Below the pieces are notes generated by a model. That model was not told where the DNA came from, made no database searches, and saw only the letters and a list, made by a program, of their open reading frames with translations. From positions 1-64,000 of the forward strand of contig NZ_CP069396.1 in NCBI RefSeq assembly GCF_016887565.1: a stretch of 64,000 nt of DNA, written 5' to 3'. Of the stretch, positions 16,650 to 24,705 are shown one piece after another (position 1 is the stretch's first letter; each line of letters opens with the position of its first letter). Position numbers and translations under genes: made by a program. Source of the stretch: Archangium violaceum. GTDB taxonomy: Bacteria; Myxococcota; Myxococcia; Myxococcales; Myxococcaceae.

Positions 16650-17084
16650 TCAGATGTTGGGGCTGGAGGGCTCGGAGATGCCCTCGAGGGCCTCACCCAC
16701 CTTGTGCTCGCTGACCTCGCCGGACAGGTCGCCGATGGCGACGATGCCGACGAGCTTCTTGTTGCGGTCCACCACGATGACGCGGCGGATCTGCTTGTCG
16801 CGCATGCGCTCGAGCACGTCGTCGACGTCATCGTCGTCGAAGCAGTACTCGATGCCGGGGCTCATCGCGTCGGCGACCTGGGTGGTGTTGGGATCGCGCC
16901 CCAGGGCGATGGCGCGTACGACGATGTCGCGATCGGTGATCATTCCCAGGACCCGCTGGCCGTCACAGACGGGGAGGGGGCCGACGTTGAGGCTGCGCAT
17001 CTTCTCGGCGGCTTCGCGGAGGGTGTCATTGGGGTTGATGACCTCCACGTCGCGCGTCATCACTTCCTGAATCTTCCTGGCCAT
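16650..17084 (-). CDS. Tandem CBS-domain protein
   Basis: A 144-residue cytoplasmic protein made of two CBS domains only: VMTRDVEVINPNDTLREAAEKMRSLNVGPLPVCDGQRVLGMITDRDIV and VADAMSPGIEYCFDDDDVDDVLERMRDKQIRRVIVVDRNKKLVGIVAIGDL. The TDRD and GD(L) positions are those that bind ribose and phosphate of adenosine ligands in such proteins. The ATG at 17084 is followed by the usual ARKIQEVMTR start, with AGGAG 6-10 bases upstream. It lies 67 bases upstream of the CBS-containing site-2 protease on the same strand, so co-transcription is likely. Confidence 0.93.
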   Translation of the reverse strand: MARKIQEVMTRDVEVINPNDTLREAAEKMRSLNVGPLPVCDGQRVLGMITDRDIVVRAIALGRDPNTTQVADAMSPGIEYCFDDDDVDDVLERMRDKQIRRVIVVDRNKKLVGIVAIGDLSGEVSEHKVGEALEGISEPSSPNI

Positions 17085-17290
17085 GGCCGCTCCTTTGTGG
17101 GTGCCGCGGGGCGTCGGTCGGGCACCGCTCTCGGGAACCGTGGGGAGCATCCCGGCGAGGGGCAACGCGGCCGGGGGCCGCCACCCTGGAGAGGGAGCGG
17201 GAGGGCGAGGGGCCAAAGCGGAGTGCGCCCGGGGAAGTTGGGGAGGAGCGCAGGAGCAGCAAGGAGTGAAGGAGCGCCTGCCCGTGCGCT

Positions 17291-17324
17291 CCCTCTCCCT
17301 CTGGGAGAGGGCCGGGGTGAGGGT
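17291..17324. repeat. Single REP-like element
   Basis: One copy of the REP-like unit (CCCTCTCCCTCTGGGAGAGGG then GGGGTGAGGG) in the 290-bp gap between the CBS protein and the 136-aa gene. The rest of that gap holds no recognisable gene. Confidence 0.8.
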
Positions 17325-17374
17325 CATGCGACGCAAGCGCGCGAAGAGGCCAGAAACACCAGAGCCACCAGCGC

Positions 17375-17785
17375 TCAGGCGGGAGCGACCCACTGGCCCG
17401 GAGTGGGGGCATCGCGCCAGATGTGGCGGCCGGTGTCCGGGTCCTTGCGGAAGCGCATGAAGTCACCCAGGCCGGTGTCGAGCGCGCGCGCGTCGAGCGC
17501 CTCGGCGACCCTGCCAATCAAATCCAGCACCTCCTCGCCCTCGCCGTGGACGAACAGCTTCACGCGAGGCGTCTGCTCCCAGGGGCCGAGCTCGAAGGTG
17601 ATGGAGAAGCCGTCCCCGTGGAGGATGCCCTCGGCGGGAGTGGGGAAGGAGACGGACGGGAGCGCCTCGCGCAGCCGGCGGATGACGGAGTCGCGTGGAC
17701 CGAGCACCGGAGGAGACCAGCCCTCGGGGAAGTCCCGCACCGAGTCGAAGCCCGCAGCGCCCATCAAATACACAATCCAACTCAT
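17375..17785 (-). CDS. Hypothetical protein (136 aa)
   Basis: A small soluble protein beginning MSWIVYLMGAAGFDSVRDFPEGW and ending in a DTGLGDFMRFRKDPDTGRHIWRDAP segment. It has no signal peptide or membrane span. Codon use is that of a real gene, and homologous-looking small proteins with GDGFSITFELGPWEQTP-type cores are common in myxobacteria, but I cannot name a domain. Two ATGs, at 17785 and 17794, are nine bases apart; the first of the translated string MSGMSWIV could also be used. Confidence 0.7.
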   Translation of the reverse strand: MSWIVYLMGAAGFDSVRDFPEGWSPPVLGPRDSVIRRLREALPSVSFPTPAEGILHGDGFSITFELGPWEQTPRVKLFVHGEGEEVLDLIGRVAEALDARALDTGLGDFMRFRKDPDTGRHIWRDAPTPGQWVAPA

Positions 17786-17854
17786 GCCGCTCATGCCGCA
17801 CCTCGTGATCCACATCTTCCAGACAACACCTTACGAGGAGCGTCTGACATTGCG

Positions 17855-17874
17855 GTGGATCAGCGGTGATCCAC
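17855..17874. promoter_or_regulatory. Perfect inverted repeat GTGGATCA-GCGG-TGATCCAC
   Basis: Eight-bp arms with a 4-base loop, 70 bp upstream of the minus-strand 136-aa gene and 235 bp upstream of the plus-strand gene at 18109. It could be an operator in this divergent control region or a hairpin in a leader. Confidence 0.4.
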
Positions 17875-18024
17875 GCCCCGCCTCCCCCGGGTAACAGGGG
17901 TGGGTCGTATCCCCGACAGCGGTCCCCGGGGAGCGCGGCGGGGCGGCGGAAAAGCGTCCGGAAAAATCGTTTCAAAAAAACGCCGGGCTCCTCCCATTCA
18001 GAGGGGGTCAGCGCCACACAACCG

Positions 18025-18039
18025 CCGGGTAGTACCCGG
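18025..18039. promoter_or_regulatory. 15-bp palindrome CCGGGTAGTACCCGG
   Basis: Perfect 7-bp arms around one base, about 70 bp upstream of the ATG at 18109 and downstream of an A/T-rich tract (TTTCAAAAAAACG) that stands out in this GC-rich DNA. Candidate operator or promoter element for the 18109-19655 pair. Confidence 0.35.
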
Positions 18040-18108
18040 GCGACGGTCGGCACGCCGCGTGTCCACCGCCGTCACGGGAGCCGTCTGGCCAACACACGAG
18101 GAAGTGAC

Positions 18109-18714
18109 ATGAGTTTGTTGATGACCCTGGGTATTGCCGCCACCACGATGCTCGCGCAGTCCCCGTCCCAGGTGGGCGAGGTGCGGCTGCACATCGAGAC
18201 GGACTCGCCGAAGGTGGAGCTGTACCGGGTGACGTCGGACGGGGTGGGGAGCATCTCCACGTTCACGCGCAGCGCGCGGGTGGACATCGTCCATTTCCAG
18301 CGCGAGTGCTTCGCCCCCTGCGACATGACGCTCTCCGAGCCGCGCTCGGACTTCTTCGTGGCGGGCCGGGGAATCAACCCCTCCGAGCGCTTCTCGCTGC
18401 TGGGCCTGGGGGAGGACGTCACCCTGCGCGTGAAGCCGGGCAGCACGGTGACGCGGGCGCTCGGGTGGACGTCGACGGTGGTGGGAATCACGGCCCTCTC
18501 GCTGGTGGCGGCGGTGGTGCTCGTGGAGGGCGTGGACTCGTTGGGCAAGCCCACGCTGGGGGGCGGGATGAGCAAGGAGACCACCTGGATGGTGGCGGGC
18601 GCGGGCGGAGGCGCCGTGCTGCTCGGCGGAGGCCTCACGCTGCTGGCCTTCAGCGGCACCGACGTGGAGCTGCTGCCCACGCCGAAGCCGGCCGCGCGGC
18701 GGGAGGTGCTGTGA
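18109..18714 (+). CDS. Secreted/membrane-anchored hypothetical protein (201 aa)
   Basis: Starts with a cleavable-looking signal MSLLMTLGIAATTMLAQS, followed by a beta-rich region (GEVRLHIETDSPKVELYRV) with two cysteines in HFQRECFAPCDMTL. Two hydrophobic Gly/Val-rich helices follow near the C-terminus (about 118-140 and 160-185), so it is probably anchored in the inner membrane with an outward N-terminal domain. The PEGA-like pattern of a short beta domain plus membrane hairpin is common in myxobacteria. Its stop overlaps the start of the next lipoprotein gene (TGATG), implying coupled translation. Function unknown. Confidence 0.8.
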   Translation: MSLLMTLGIAATTMLAQSPSQVGEVRLHIETDSPKVELYRVTSDGVGSISTFTRSARVDIVHFQRECFAPCDMTLSEPRSDFFVAGRGINPSERFSLLGLGEDVTLRVKPGSTVTRALGWTSTVVGITALSLVAAVVLVEGVDSLGKPTLGGGMSKETTWMVAGAGGGAVLLGGGLTLLAFSGTDVELLPTPKPAARREVL

Positions 18715-19655
18715 TGCGCGCGGCCTTTCTCCTGGTGGTCTGCGGCGTGCTCGCGGGCTGTGGCAGGCCCGGGGCCGAGTGGGTCCGCGCGGACGGCAAG
18801 ACGACGAGCTCGCTCGAGGCGCTGCACGGCACGGGTCCCCAGGACATCTGGGCGGTGGGGGAGCTGGGGACGGTCATCCACTGGAACGGCACGGCGTGGT
18901 CCGTGATGGACACGGGCACGAAGGTGGACCTGCACGCGGTGTGGGCGGTGGACCGGGCGAACGCGTGGGCGGTGGGCGAGCAGGGCGTGGTGCTGCGCTG
19001 GAACGGGGCGAGCTGGTCCCGGGTGGACGTCGGAAGCGACGACAAGCTCACCGGGGTGTGGGCCAGCGGTCCGAGCGACGTGTGGGTGGTCGAGGACAGC
19101 CTCTCCTCGGGGGGGCTGTTGCGCTTCGATGGAAAGACCTGGACGCGGCGCTCCGTGACCGGCTCGTCGAGCACACCGGTGCGGGTGTGGGGCTCGGGTC
19201 CGAACGATGTCTGGGTGACGCTGGAGTACCGCGACGAGTTGATGCACTGGACGGGGGCGGGGTGGACCGCGGAGCGCCCGGATATTGGCGCGCATCCCTG
19301 GTGCGAGGACCTGGGGGCGGGCGGTGACGGAGAGCTGCTGACGCTTTGCAAGGTGGTGACGGAGAAGCGGGTGGTGCTCAAGGGTCCGGGAGGCTGGAAG
19401 CTGCTGCCCATGGACGAGGCCACGCTGGAGGCCTCGTATTACTGGGCGGGCATCTGGGGAGCGGGAAGCGAGCTGTGGGCGGTGGGCGAGTACGGGAGGG
19501 TGCACCACTTCGACGGGAAGGAGTGGACGGAGGAGCTGGGGGAGGACCTGGACGTGCCGGACCTGAAGGACGTGTGGGGCTCGAGCGGGGCGGATGTGTG
19601 GGCGGTGGGTGACGAGGGCCTGGTGATAAGGAGGACGCCGGCCGAGTCGGATTGA
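18714..19655 (+). CDS. Lipoprotein with WAVG-type beta-propeller repeats
   Basis: A 313-residue protein with lipobox VLAGC (Cys16). The mature part is built of about six repeats of a 45-50-residue unit of the form (D)IWAVGELGTVIHWNGTAWS...DLHAVWAVDRANAWAVGEQGVVLRWNGASW. Such WAVG(x)G...(H)WDG repeats are typical of beta-propeller proteins in myxobacteria. It is presumably exposed at the cell envelope and binds an unknown ligand. The start at 18714 follows from the one-base overlap with the upstream gene and from the signal peptide. Confidence 0.85.
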   Translation: MRAAFLLVVCGVLAGCGRPGAEWVRADGKTTSSLEALHGTGPQDIWAVGELGTVIHWNGTAWSVMDTGTKVDLHAVWAVDRANAWAVGEQGVVLRWNGASWSRVDVGSDDKLTGVWASGPSDVWVVEDSLSSGGLLRFDGKTWTRRSVTGSSSTPVRVWGSGPNDVWVTLEYRDELMHWTGAGWTAERPDIGAHPWCEDLGAGGDGELLTLCKVVTEKRVVLKGPGGWKLLPMDEATLEASYYWAGIWGAGSELWAVGEYGRVHHFDGKEWTEELGEDLDVPDLKDVWGSSGADVWAVGDEGLVIRRTPAESD

Positions 19656-19697
19656 GCGCATCGCCTGGAGGGAGGGGCGCGTGGTTTAAGGCCGCGC

Positions 19698-20744
19698 ATG
19701 GGTGTGTTCATGAGGTGGGCGGTGTGGCTGCTGCTGGCCGGGGGGACGGCGTGGGCGGGGCCGCGCCCCGAGTCCCGCTGGGGGTTGAGGTGGAACGCGG
19801 GGCCGGGGTGCATCCAGGCGGCGCCGTTGGCGAGGGCGGTGGAGGGGCGGCTCGGGCGCACGGTGTTCGGGGCCGAGCCGGAGTTCCTCATCGACGGCGT
19901 GCTGGAGCGGGGGAGTCCCTCGGGGTGGAAGGCGAGGCTGTCGCTGGTGGACGCGGGCGGCAACGTGCTCGGCAGCCGCGAGGTCTCCACGAAGGAGGAG
20001 GCGTGCTCGGCCATCGAGCCGCGGCTGCTGTTGGTCATCGCGTTGATGATCGACCCGTCGGCGGCGTTCTCCGCGCCCGCGAGCCCGCCCGGGCCGGAGC
20101 GTCCGGGCGGGCCCGTCGCCCCCGAGCCGCCCCCGCCCGAGCCGGTGGCACCGGAGCCCGAGGTCGGCGAGTCCGAGTTACCGCACGGCTCCCCGTGGGC
20201 GCGACGGGACGCGCCGGCGGTGCGGAGGAGTGGCCCGGCGGTGAGCCTGGCGGCGACGGGGGTAGCGGGCCTGGGATTCGGGGTGGCGCCGGGGCTGGCG
20301 AGCAGCCTCGGGTTCAGGGCGGGGGAGTGGACGTGGCTGTTGCGGTTCGCCTTCTACCCGTACGAGCCCTACGAGAAGGACGGTGGCCGTCTATCGCTGT
20401 CGAGCCTGGTGGCGGAGGGCGGAGTGTGCCCGGTGTCGGCGCGCGGCGAGGTGTGGAGCGTGTCTGGCTGTGGAACGGCGGCGTTCGCGTTCGTGCTGGC
20501 CTACAGCACGGGGTACCAGCAGGGCCGGGGTGACGCGCTGGTGCGAGGAGACGTGGGAGTGCGCGCCCGGCTGGAGAGGAAGCTGGGAGGAACGATGGCG
20601 CTGCACGCGAGCCTGGGGGCGGGTTTCGGCTGGCTGCGTCCCGAGGTGCGCCTCCTCAAGCCGGACGGGACGGCCGAGGACCTGAGACTCGGATGGCCGG
20701 TGGAGGTGAGCGTGGACGTGGGGGTGTCGTTTCCCGGTTCATGA
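19698..20744 (+). CDS. Periplasmic/outer-membrane hypothetical protein
   Basis: A 348-residue exported protein: signal peptide MRWAVWLLLAGGTAWA (start at codon 1 or at Met5), an N-terminal domain with two cysteines (GPGCIQAAPL, EEACSAIEPRLLLV), a Pro-rich linker (PPGPERPGGPVAPEPPPPEPVAPEPEV, about 115-150), and a C-terminal part rich in alternating hydrophobic strands (GPAVSLAATGVAGLGFGVAPG to VSVDVGVSF) that ends in Phe-Pro-Gly-Ser. The last section looks like a small outer-membrane beta-barrel. The ECF sigma factor gene follows 150 bases later with copy 2 of the 61-bp palindrome between. Confidence 0.75.
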   Translation: MGVFMRWAVWLLLAGGTAWAGPRPESRWGLRWNAGPGCIQAAPLARAVEGRLGRTVFGAEPEFLIDGVLERGSPSGWKARLSLVDAGGNVLGSREVSTKEEACSAIEPRLLLVIALMIDPSAAFSAPASPPGPERPGGPVAPEPPPPEPVAPEPEVGESELPHGSPWARRDAPAVRRSGPAVSLAATGVAGLGFGVAPGLASSLGFRAGEWTWLLRFAFYPYEPYEKDGGRLSLSSLVAEGGVCPVSARGEVWSVSGCGTAAFAFVLAYSTGYQQGRGDALVRGDVGVRARLERKLGGTMALHASLGAGFGWLRPEVRLLKPDGTAEDLRLGWPVEVSVDVGVSFPGS

Positions 20745-20768
20745 GAGACGATGCGAGGTGCCGACCTT

Positions 20769-20829
20769 CCGGGCGCGCCCGGCGCGAACTGGTCCGACAG
20801 TCGGACCAGTTGGTGAAGAGCGGGCCCGG
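20769..20829. repeat. 61-bp nested palindrome, copy 2
   Basis: Inner arms AACTGGTCCGA (20787-20797) and TCGGACCAGTT (20801-20811) around CAG; outer arms CCGGGCGCG (20769-20777) and the partly matching GCGGGCCCGG (20820-20829). Same length and centre position as copy 1. It lies about 70 bp upstream of the sigma-factor gene. Confidence 0.9.
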
Positions 20830-20897
20830 CGGGTGCTCCTGGTCCCTGCACGGAGGTCGGGGGGATGGAATAGAGTGGAGCGGTTCGTCCCACCGCG

Positions 20898-21446
20898 ATG
20901 GCACTTCCGCAACTGGCACCGACACCGACGGCGGGGCCGCCCCTTCCGAGCTTCCAGCAGGTCTACGCCGAGTGCGCGCCATTCGTGTGGCGCACGCTGA
21001 GGAGGCTGGGCGTGAGGGAGGCGGACCTGGAGGACGTGTGCCAGGAGGCCTTCGTGGTGGTGCACCGGAGGCTGCCGGAGTTCGACGGGAGCGCGTCGTT
21101 GCGCACGTGGCTGTTCGGAATCAGCCGGAGGCTGGCGTCGGACTACCGGAGGAGGGCGCACATCCGGAGGGAGACGGCGGTGTCGGAGGTGCCGGAGGGC
21201 ACGCAGCCACCGGAGCAGGTGGAGGTGGTGGCGAGGAGGCAGGCGAGGGCGCTGCTGGAGCGGATCCTCGATGAGCTGGACGAGGACAAGCGGGCGGTGT
21301 TCGTGCTGTTCGAGCTGGAGCAGTGGCCGATGGCGGAGGTGGCGCAGGCGGTGGGGTGTCCGCCGCAGACGGCGTACGCGCGGCTGTACGCGGCGCGGGA
21401 GCGGGTGAAGGAGGCAGTGGCCCGGGCGAGAGGAGGCGAGTCATGA
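20898..21446 (+). CDS. ECF-type RNA polymerase sigma factor
   Basis: A 182-residue sigma-70 family protein. Region 2 is FVWRTLRRLGVREADLEDVCQEAFVVVHRRLPEFDGSASLRTWLFGISRRLASDYRRR (about 29-90), with the conserved DLEDVCQEAF and LRTWLFGI motifs. Region 4 is LDELDEDKRAVFVLFELEQWPMAEVAQAVGCPPQTAYARLYAARERVKEAV (about 125-175), the helix-turn-helix for -35 recognition. It would direct polymerase to a small regulon, including probably its own operon. The stop overlaps the next start as ATGA, so the downstream membrane protein is its likely regulator. Confidence 0.93.
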   Translation: MALPQLAPTPTAGPPLPSFQQVYAECAPFVWRTLRRLGVREADLEDVCQEAFVVVHRRLPEFDGSASLRTWLFGISRRLASDYRRRAHIRRETAVSEVPEGTQPPEQVEVVARRQARALLERILDELDEDKRAVFVLFELEQWPMAEVAQAVGCPPQTAYARLYAARERVKEAVARARGGES

Positions 21447-22312
21447 GTGAGCGCGAGCCCGTGCGACTGCTGGAGGAAGGCTCCGAGGCCTCGTCGGAGC
21501 TGCGCGAGCTGCTCGGGGCGGCGAGCTTCGACGAGCCCTCCGCGGAGCAGCTGACCGCGCTGGCGGGGAGGCTGGGGCCGTTGCTGGGGCCAGCGGGAGG
21601 GGCGCCGCCGGCGGGCTCGGGGACGCCGCCCGCCGGTTCCGCACCGGGAATGGGAGCGGGGCAGGCTACGTCGGGAGGACTCACCTCGACGGTGACGTCC
21701 GGGCTGAAGCTCAAGGTGCTCGCGGGAGTGGCCGGGGTGGCGCTCGTGGGAGGAAGCTTCCAGGCGGGCCGCGTCTTCGAGCGCGAGCACCCGAGTTCTC
21801 CTCCGGTGGTGCGCGAGGTGTCCGCGCCGAGCGCCATGCCAACGCCGGAGCCCCTGCCCACGCGGGAGCCCGTCGTGGTGCCTCCGGTGCAGAGCCCGAA
21901 GACGGTCGCCACGCCAACACCGGCGCCCATCGAGACGCCCGCGGCGCCGAGCCCGAAGACGAGCGCCGCGCCGGCACCGCGCGTGTCGCGCCCCCGAGCG
22001 CCCGAGACGCCCGCGCCGACCACCGCCGGGGAGCGTGAGGCGGCGGACGAGGAGCTCACGCTGCTCGAGTCGGCGTACCAGGCGCTCCAGCGGGGAGAGG
22101 CGGCGGAGGCGCTGGCCGAGGCGGAGCGGCACGCGGCGCGCTTTCCGGGAGGGGCGCTCGCGCAGGAGCGGGAGGTGCTGGCCATCGACGCGCTGGTGAG
22201 GATGGGCCGGCGAGCGGAGGCGGGGTCTCGCGCCGAGGCCTTCCGGGCGCGCTACCCGACCTCCACGCATGGGGTGCGCATCCAGAACCTGCTCTCGGGA
22301 GCGAAGCCGTGA
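21443..22312 (+). CDS. Single-pass membrane protein coupled to the sigma factor (candidate anti-sigma-like)
   Basis: A 289-residue protein whose ATG overlaps the sigma stop by four bases. It has an acidic helical N-terminus (about 1-55), a Pro/Gly linker, one membrane helix (LKVLAGVAGVALVGGSFQAG, about 93-112), a long Pro/Ala/Thr-rich periplasmic stretch, and a C-terminal helical TPR-like unit (DEELTLLESAYQALQRGEAAEALAEAERHAARFPGGALAQEREVLAIDALVRMGRRAEA). The layout resembles myxobacterial proteins that follow ECF sigma genes and hold or sense through the periplasm. No zinc-binding anti-sigma HxxxCxxC motif is present. The regulator role is inferred from gene order. Confidence 0.75.
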   Translation: MSEREPVRLLEEGSEASSELRELLGAASFDEPSAEQLTALAGRLGPLLGPAGGAPPAGSGTPPAGSAPGMGAGQATSGGLTSTVTSGLKLKVLAGVAGVALVGGSFQAGRVFEREHPSSPPVVREVSAPSAMPTPEPLPTREPVVVPPVQSPKTVATPTPAPIETPAAPSPKTSAAPAPRVSRPRAPETPAPTTAGEREAADEELTLLESAYQALQRGEAAEALAEAERHAARFPGGALAQEREVLAIDALVRMGRRAEAGSRAEAFRARYPTSTHGVRIQNLLSGAKP

Positions 22313-22413
22313 GCTGAACACTTGCCGGGGTGCGCGGTGCGAGCGCGTGGCGGGTGGACGGTCGCGTGGTGAAGGAAAGCCATTCCGGTCGGTACAGCCA
22401 AAGGAGCGCGCGC

Positions 22414-23148
22414 ATGGCGACGTTCGTGCTGGTGCATGGAGCCTTCTACGGGGGTTGGTGCTGGCGATACGTGCGAGGCCTGTTGCGGGAGGCGGGCCAC
22501 GAGGTGTTCACCCCGACGCTGACGGGGGCGGGGGAGCGCCACCACCTGCTGACGCGGGAGGTGGGGCTGGCCACGCACATCCAGGACGTGACCAACGTGC
22601 TGGAGTACGAGGATCTGCGCGAGGTGGTGTTGGTGGGGCAGAGCTACGGGGGCATGGTCATCACGGGGGTGGCGGACCGGATGCCGGAGCGGCTGAGGCA
22701 CCTGGTGTATCTGGACGCGCACCTGCCGGAGAGTGGGCAGGCGGCGAGCGGGGCCTTCGCGGCGGGGACGAGCGAGGTGTTGCACTCGCTGGCACGTGCG
22801 GAGGGGGAGGAGTGGCTGTTGCCGCCGCTGCCGCTGGGGGTGATGGGCGTCACGCGAGCGGAGGACGTGGCGTGGGCGGGACCGCGCCGGGTGCCGCATC
22901 CGCTGCGCACGCTCAACGAGCCGCTGCACCTGGAGCGGGGCCGGAGCGCGGTGCCGTCGACGTACGTGCGCTGCACGCGGCGCGAGGGACTCATTGGAGC
23001 CTTCGGGACGGATCCGCTGGCGCCGTTCGTGGAGAAGGCGCGCGAGCGGGGCCTGCGCTTCCGGGAGCTCGACGCGGGCCATGACGCCATGCTGGCGGCC
23101 CCAGAGCTCACCGCGAGGGTGCTGCTCGAGCTGCTCGCGGAGGGCTGA
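22414..23148 (+). CDS. Alpha/beta hydrolase (EstC/salicylate-esterase-like group)
   Basis: A 244-residue single-domain hydrolase. The N-terminus MATFVLVHGAFYGGWCWRYV gives the oxyanion-hole HG motif. The nucleophile Ser77 lies in GQSYGG, the acid is probably in the LGAFGTDPLAPF region, and the catalytic His is in DAGHDAML near the end. This motif set (HGA..GGWCW...PTLTGAGER) is typical of the methyl-ketone/esterase group of alpha/beta hydrolases. The ATG at 22414 has AAAGGAGCGCGC upstream. It stands alone; the substrate is unknown. Confidence 0.9.
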   Translation: MATFVLVHGAFYGGWCWRYVRGLLREAGHEVFTPTLTGAGERHHLLTREVGLATHIQDVTNVLEYEDLREVVLVGQSYGGMVITGVADRMPERLRHLVYLDAHLPESGQAASGAFAAGTSEVLHSLARAEGEEWLLPPLPLGVMGVTRAEDVAWAGPRRVPHPLRTLNEPLHLERGRSAVPSTYVRCTRREGLIGAFGTDPLAPFVEKARERGLRFRELDAGHDAMLAAPELTARVLLELLAEG

Positions 23149-23318
23149 GCGAGCGGGCAGGCGGATGGGTCCGATGGAAAGTTTTACCTCCACGGATGTT
23201 CGGAGTACCCGAAGCGTCGCTGATGACTTTCCGGTTTGCAGGTGAATACCGGTTTGGTCTAGCTATTCGGGATTCCGGATTTCCCGGACCCATTCACACG
23301 ACGAGAAGAGGTCGAACG

Positions 23319-23930
23319 ATGAAGATGAGCCGAAGCGTGCTGTCCGTCCTGGTGGGAGCGACCCTGGTTGCCGGATGCGGAGCGGAGGGGCCGGTGGAGA
23401 CGGAGGGAGAGGGCCAGCTGGGCGAGGCGGTGGAGACGACGGAGCCGAGCGGAACGCAGGCGTTGGCGGTGGCTGGCTACTGTGATCCGGTGACCACCTG
23501 GAACACGGCGTGGGCGGACTTCGAGAACCAGGTGCTGACGCTGGTGAACCAGAAGAGGGCGGCGGGGGCGACGTGTGGAGGGGTGGCCAAGGCACCGGCG
23601 CCGGCGCTGACGCTGGACACGCGGCTGCGGTGTGCGGCGCGCAAGCACTCGATGGACATGGGCACCAACAACTTCATGAGCCATACGGGCTCGGACGGCT
23701 CGACGCCGTGGCAGCGCATGACGAACGCGGGCTACACGTACTCGACGGCGGCGGAGAACGTCGCGGCGGGCTACGCGACCCCGAGCGCGGTGGTGACGGG
23801 CTGGATGAACAGCTCGGGCCACTGCAACAACATCATGAACCCGAGCCTCACGCAGCTGGGCGTGGGCTACTACTACGCCCCGAACAGCACCTATAAGCAC
23901 TATTGGACGCAGGACTTCGGCCGGCCGTAG
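23319..23930 (+). CDS. CAP-domain (SCP/YkwD-like) lipoprotein
   Basis: A 203-residue lipoprotein: MKMSRSVLSVLVGATLVAGC with lipidation at Cys20, a Thr/Glu-rich linker, then a CAP domain (about 60-203). The domain shows LTLVNQKRAAGATCGG, DTRLRCAARKHSMDMGTNNFMSHTGSDGSTPWQRMTNAGY, AENVAAGY, and WMNSSGHCNNIMNPSLTQLGVGYYY, the standard CAP signatures with His in SHTG and GHC. Bacterial YkwD-type proteins are secreted or surface proteins of uncertain role. The 170-bp upstream gap has TTTGCA and TAGCTA about 19 bp apart, a possible sigma-70-type promoter, and it is less GC-rich than the rest. Confidence 0.92.
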   Translation: MKMSRSVLSVLVGATLVAGCGAEGPVETEGEGQLGEAVETTEPSGTQALAVAGYCDPVTTWNTAWADFENQVLTLVNQKRAAGATCGGVAKAPAPALTLDTRLRCAARKHSMDMGTNNFMSHTGSDGSTPWQRMTNAGYTYSTAAENVAAGYATPSAVVTGWMNSSGHCNNIMNPSLTQLGVGYYYAPNSTYKHYWTQDFGRP

Positions 23931-23942
23931 GCGGCCCTCGCG

Positions 23943-23974
23943 GCACGGGGGGCTCGCCGGTGGGCCCCCCGTGC
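23943..23974. terminator. Bidirectional terminator hairpin
   Basis: GCACGGGGGGC and GCCCCCCGTGC form a perfect 11-bp stem with a 10-base loop, in the 50-bp gap between two convergent genes. No U-tract follows, which is usual in such GC-rich genomes. Confidence 0.75.
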
Positions 23975-23982
23975 GGTGAAGC

Positions 23983-24705
23983 TCAGGGAGTCACGAGCGC
24001 GGTCTCCACGTCGGACCTGCCACCGAGCGAGGCCCACGTCTCCCAGAGCAGGCGGAAGCTCGCGAGGTGCGCGGAGGGGTCGAGACACCTGTCGCGAAGG
24101 GCCGCGAGGTAGTTGGCCTCGGTGGCGATGCCCGGCCGCTCCTTCGAGTACGTCTGGCCGTGATGCCGGAAGACGTGGCGGAGGTATTCGCAGTGGAATC
24201 TCGCTCGTTCGAGCGGATTGCCCTGGGGGCAGCCCATCCGCTCCGGGTCGTCGCGCGAGACGTCGTAGAAGCGTTTGAGCTCGGCGAGCGCCGCGTCCGG
24301 ATTGCGAGGGACGAGTTTTCGGTGTCCGAGCAACCAGCTCTCGGTGCAGCAGTCCGCGACGATGACGTGGACCTGTCCCTGATACTGGATGCCCTCGCCG
24401 CGCAGTTCCTGAGCCGCGTTCTCCAGGATGGACAGCACCTCCTGCCGCCGCTCGGCATAGGAGAGCTCCTCGGCATCGATGCAGATGAAGAGGTGGTCGG
24501 CCCCGTGCTGGATGGAATCCTTGAGTGCGCTGGGGATGCGCTGGAGGTAGGAGGGGTACCCCAGGCCGGCGAGGATGAAGAAGGAGTCCGTTGCAAGATC
24601 CGCGGGTTTGTCCACGGCACGGAACTGGGGGAAGCAGTAGCCCAGCCAGGCCTTGTAGAGCTTCTTCTCGGTGCGCCGGCCCTCGACGAGGAAGTAGAGC
24701 TTCAC
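23983..24705 (-). CDS. TOPRIM-like protein (RloB/DUF4276-type), partner of the ATPase
   Basis: A 240-residue protein starting MKLYFLVEGRRTEKKLYKAWL. The VEG...TE motif with Glu8 and the downstream LFICIDAEE (Asp77, Glu79/80) match the metal-binding pattern of TOPRIM-like nuclease domains, and ADCCTESWLLGH (about 117-128) matches the E-x-WLL motif of RloB/DUF4276 proteins. Its ATG overlaps the ATPase stop (24702-24705), so the two genes are coupled. ATPase + TOPRIM-like pairs of this kind include RloAB, PARIS and other anti-phage systems. Which family this is cannot be settled by eye, and it may be a housekeeping pair. Confidence 0.75.
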   Translation of the reverse strand: MKLYFLVEGRRTEKKLYKAWLGYCFPQFRAVDKPADLATDSFFILAGLGYPSYLQRIPSALKDSIQHGADHLFICIDAEELSYAERRQEVLSILENAAQELRGEGIQYQGQVHVIVADCCTESWLLGHRKLVPRNPDAALAELKRFYDVSRDDPERMGCPQGNPLERARFHCEYLRHVFRHHGQTYSKERPGIATEANYLAALRDRCLDPSAHLASFRLLWETWASLGGRSDVETALVTP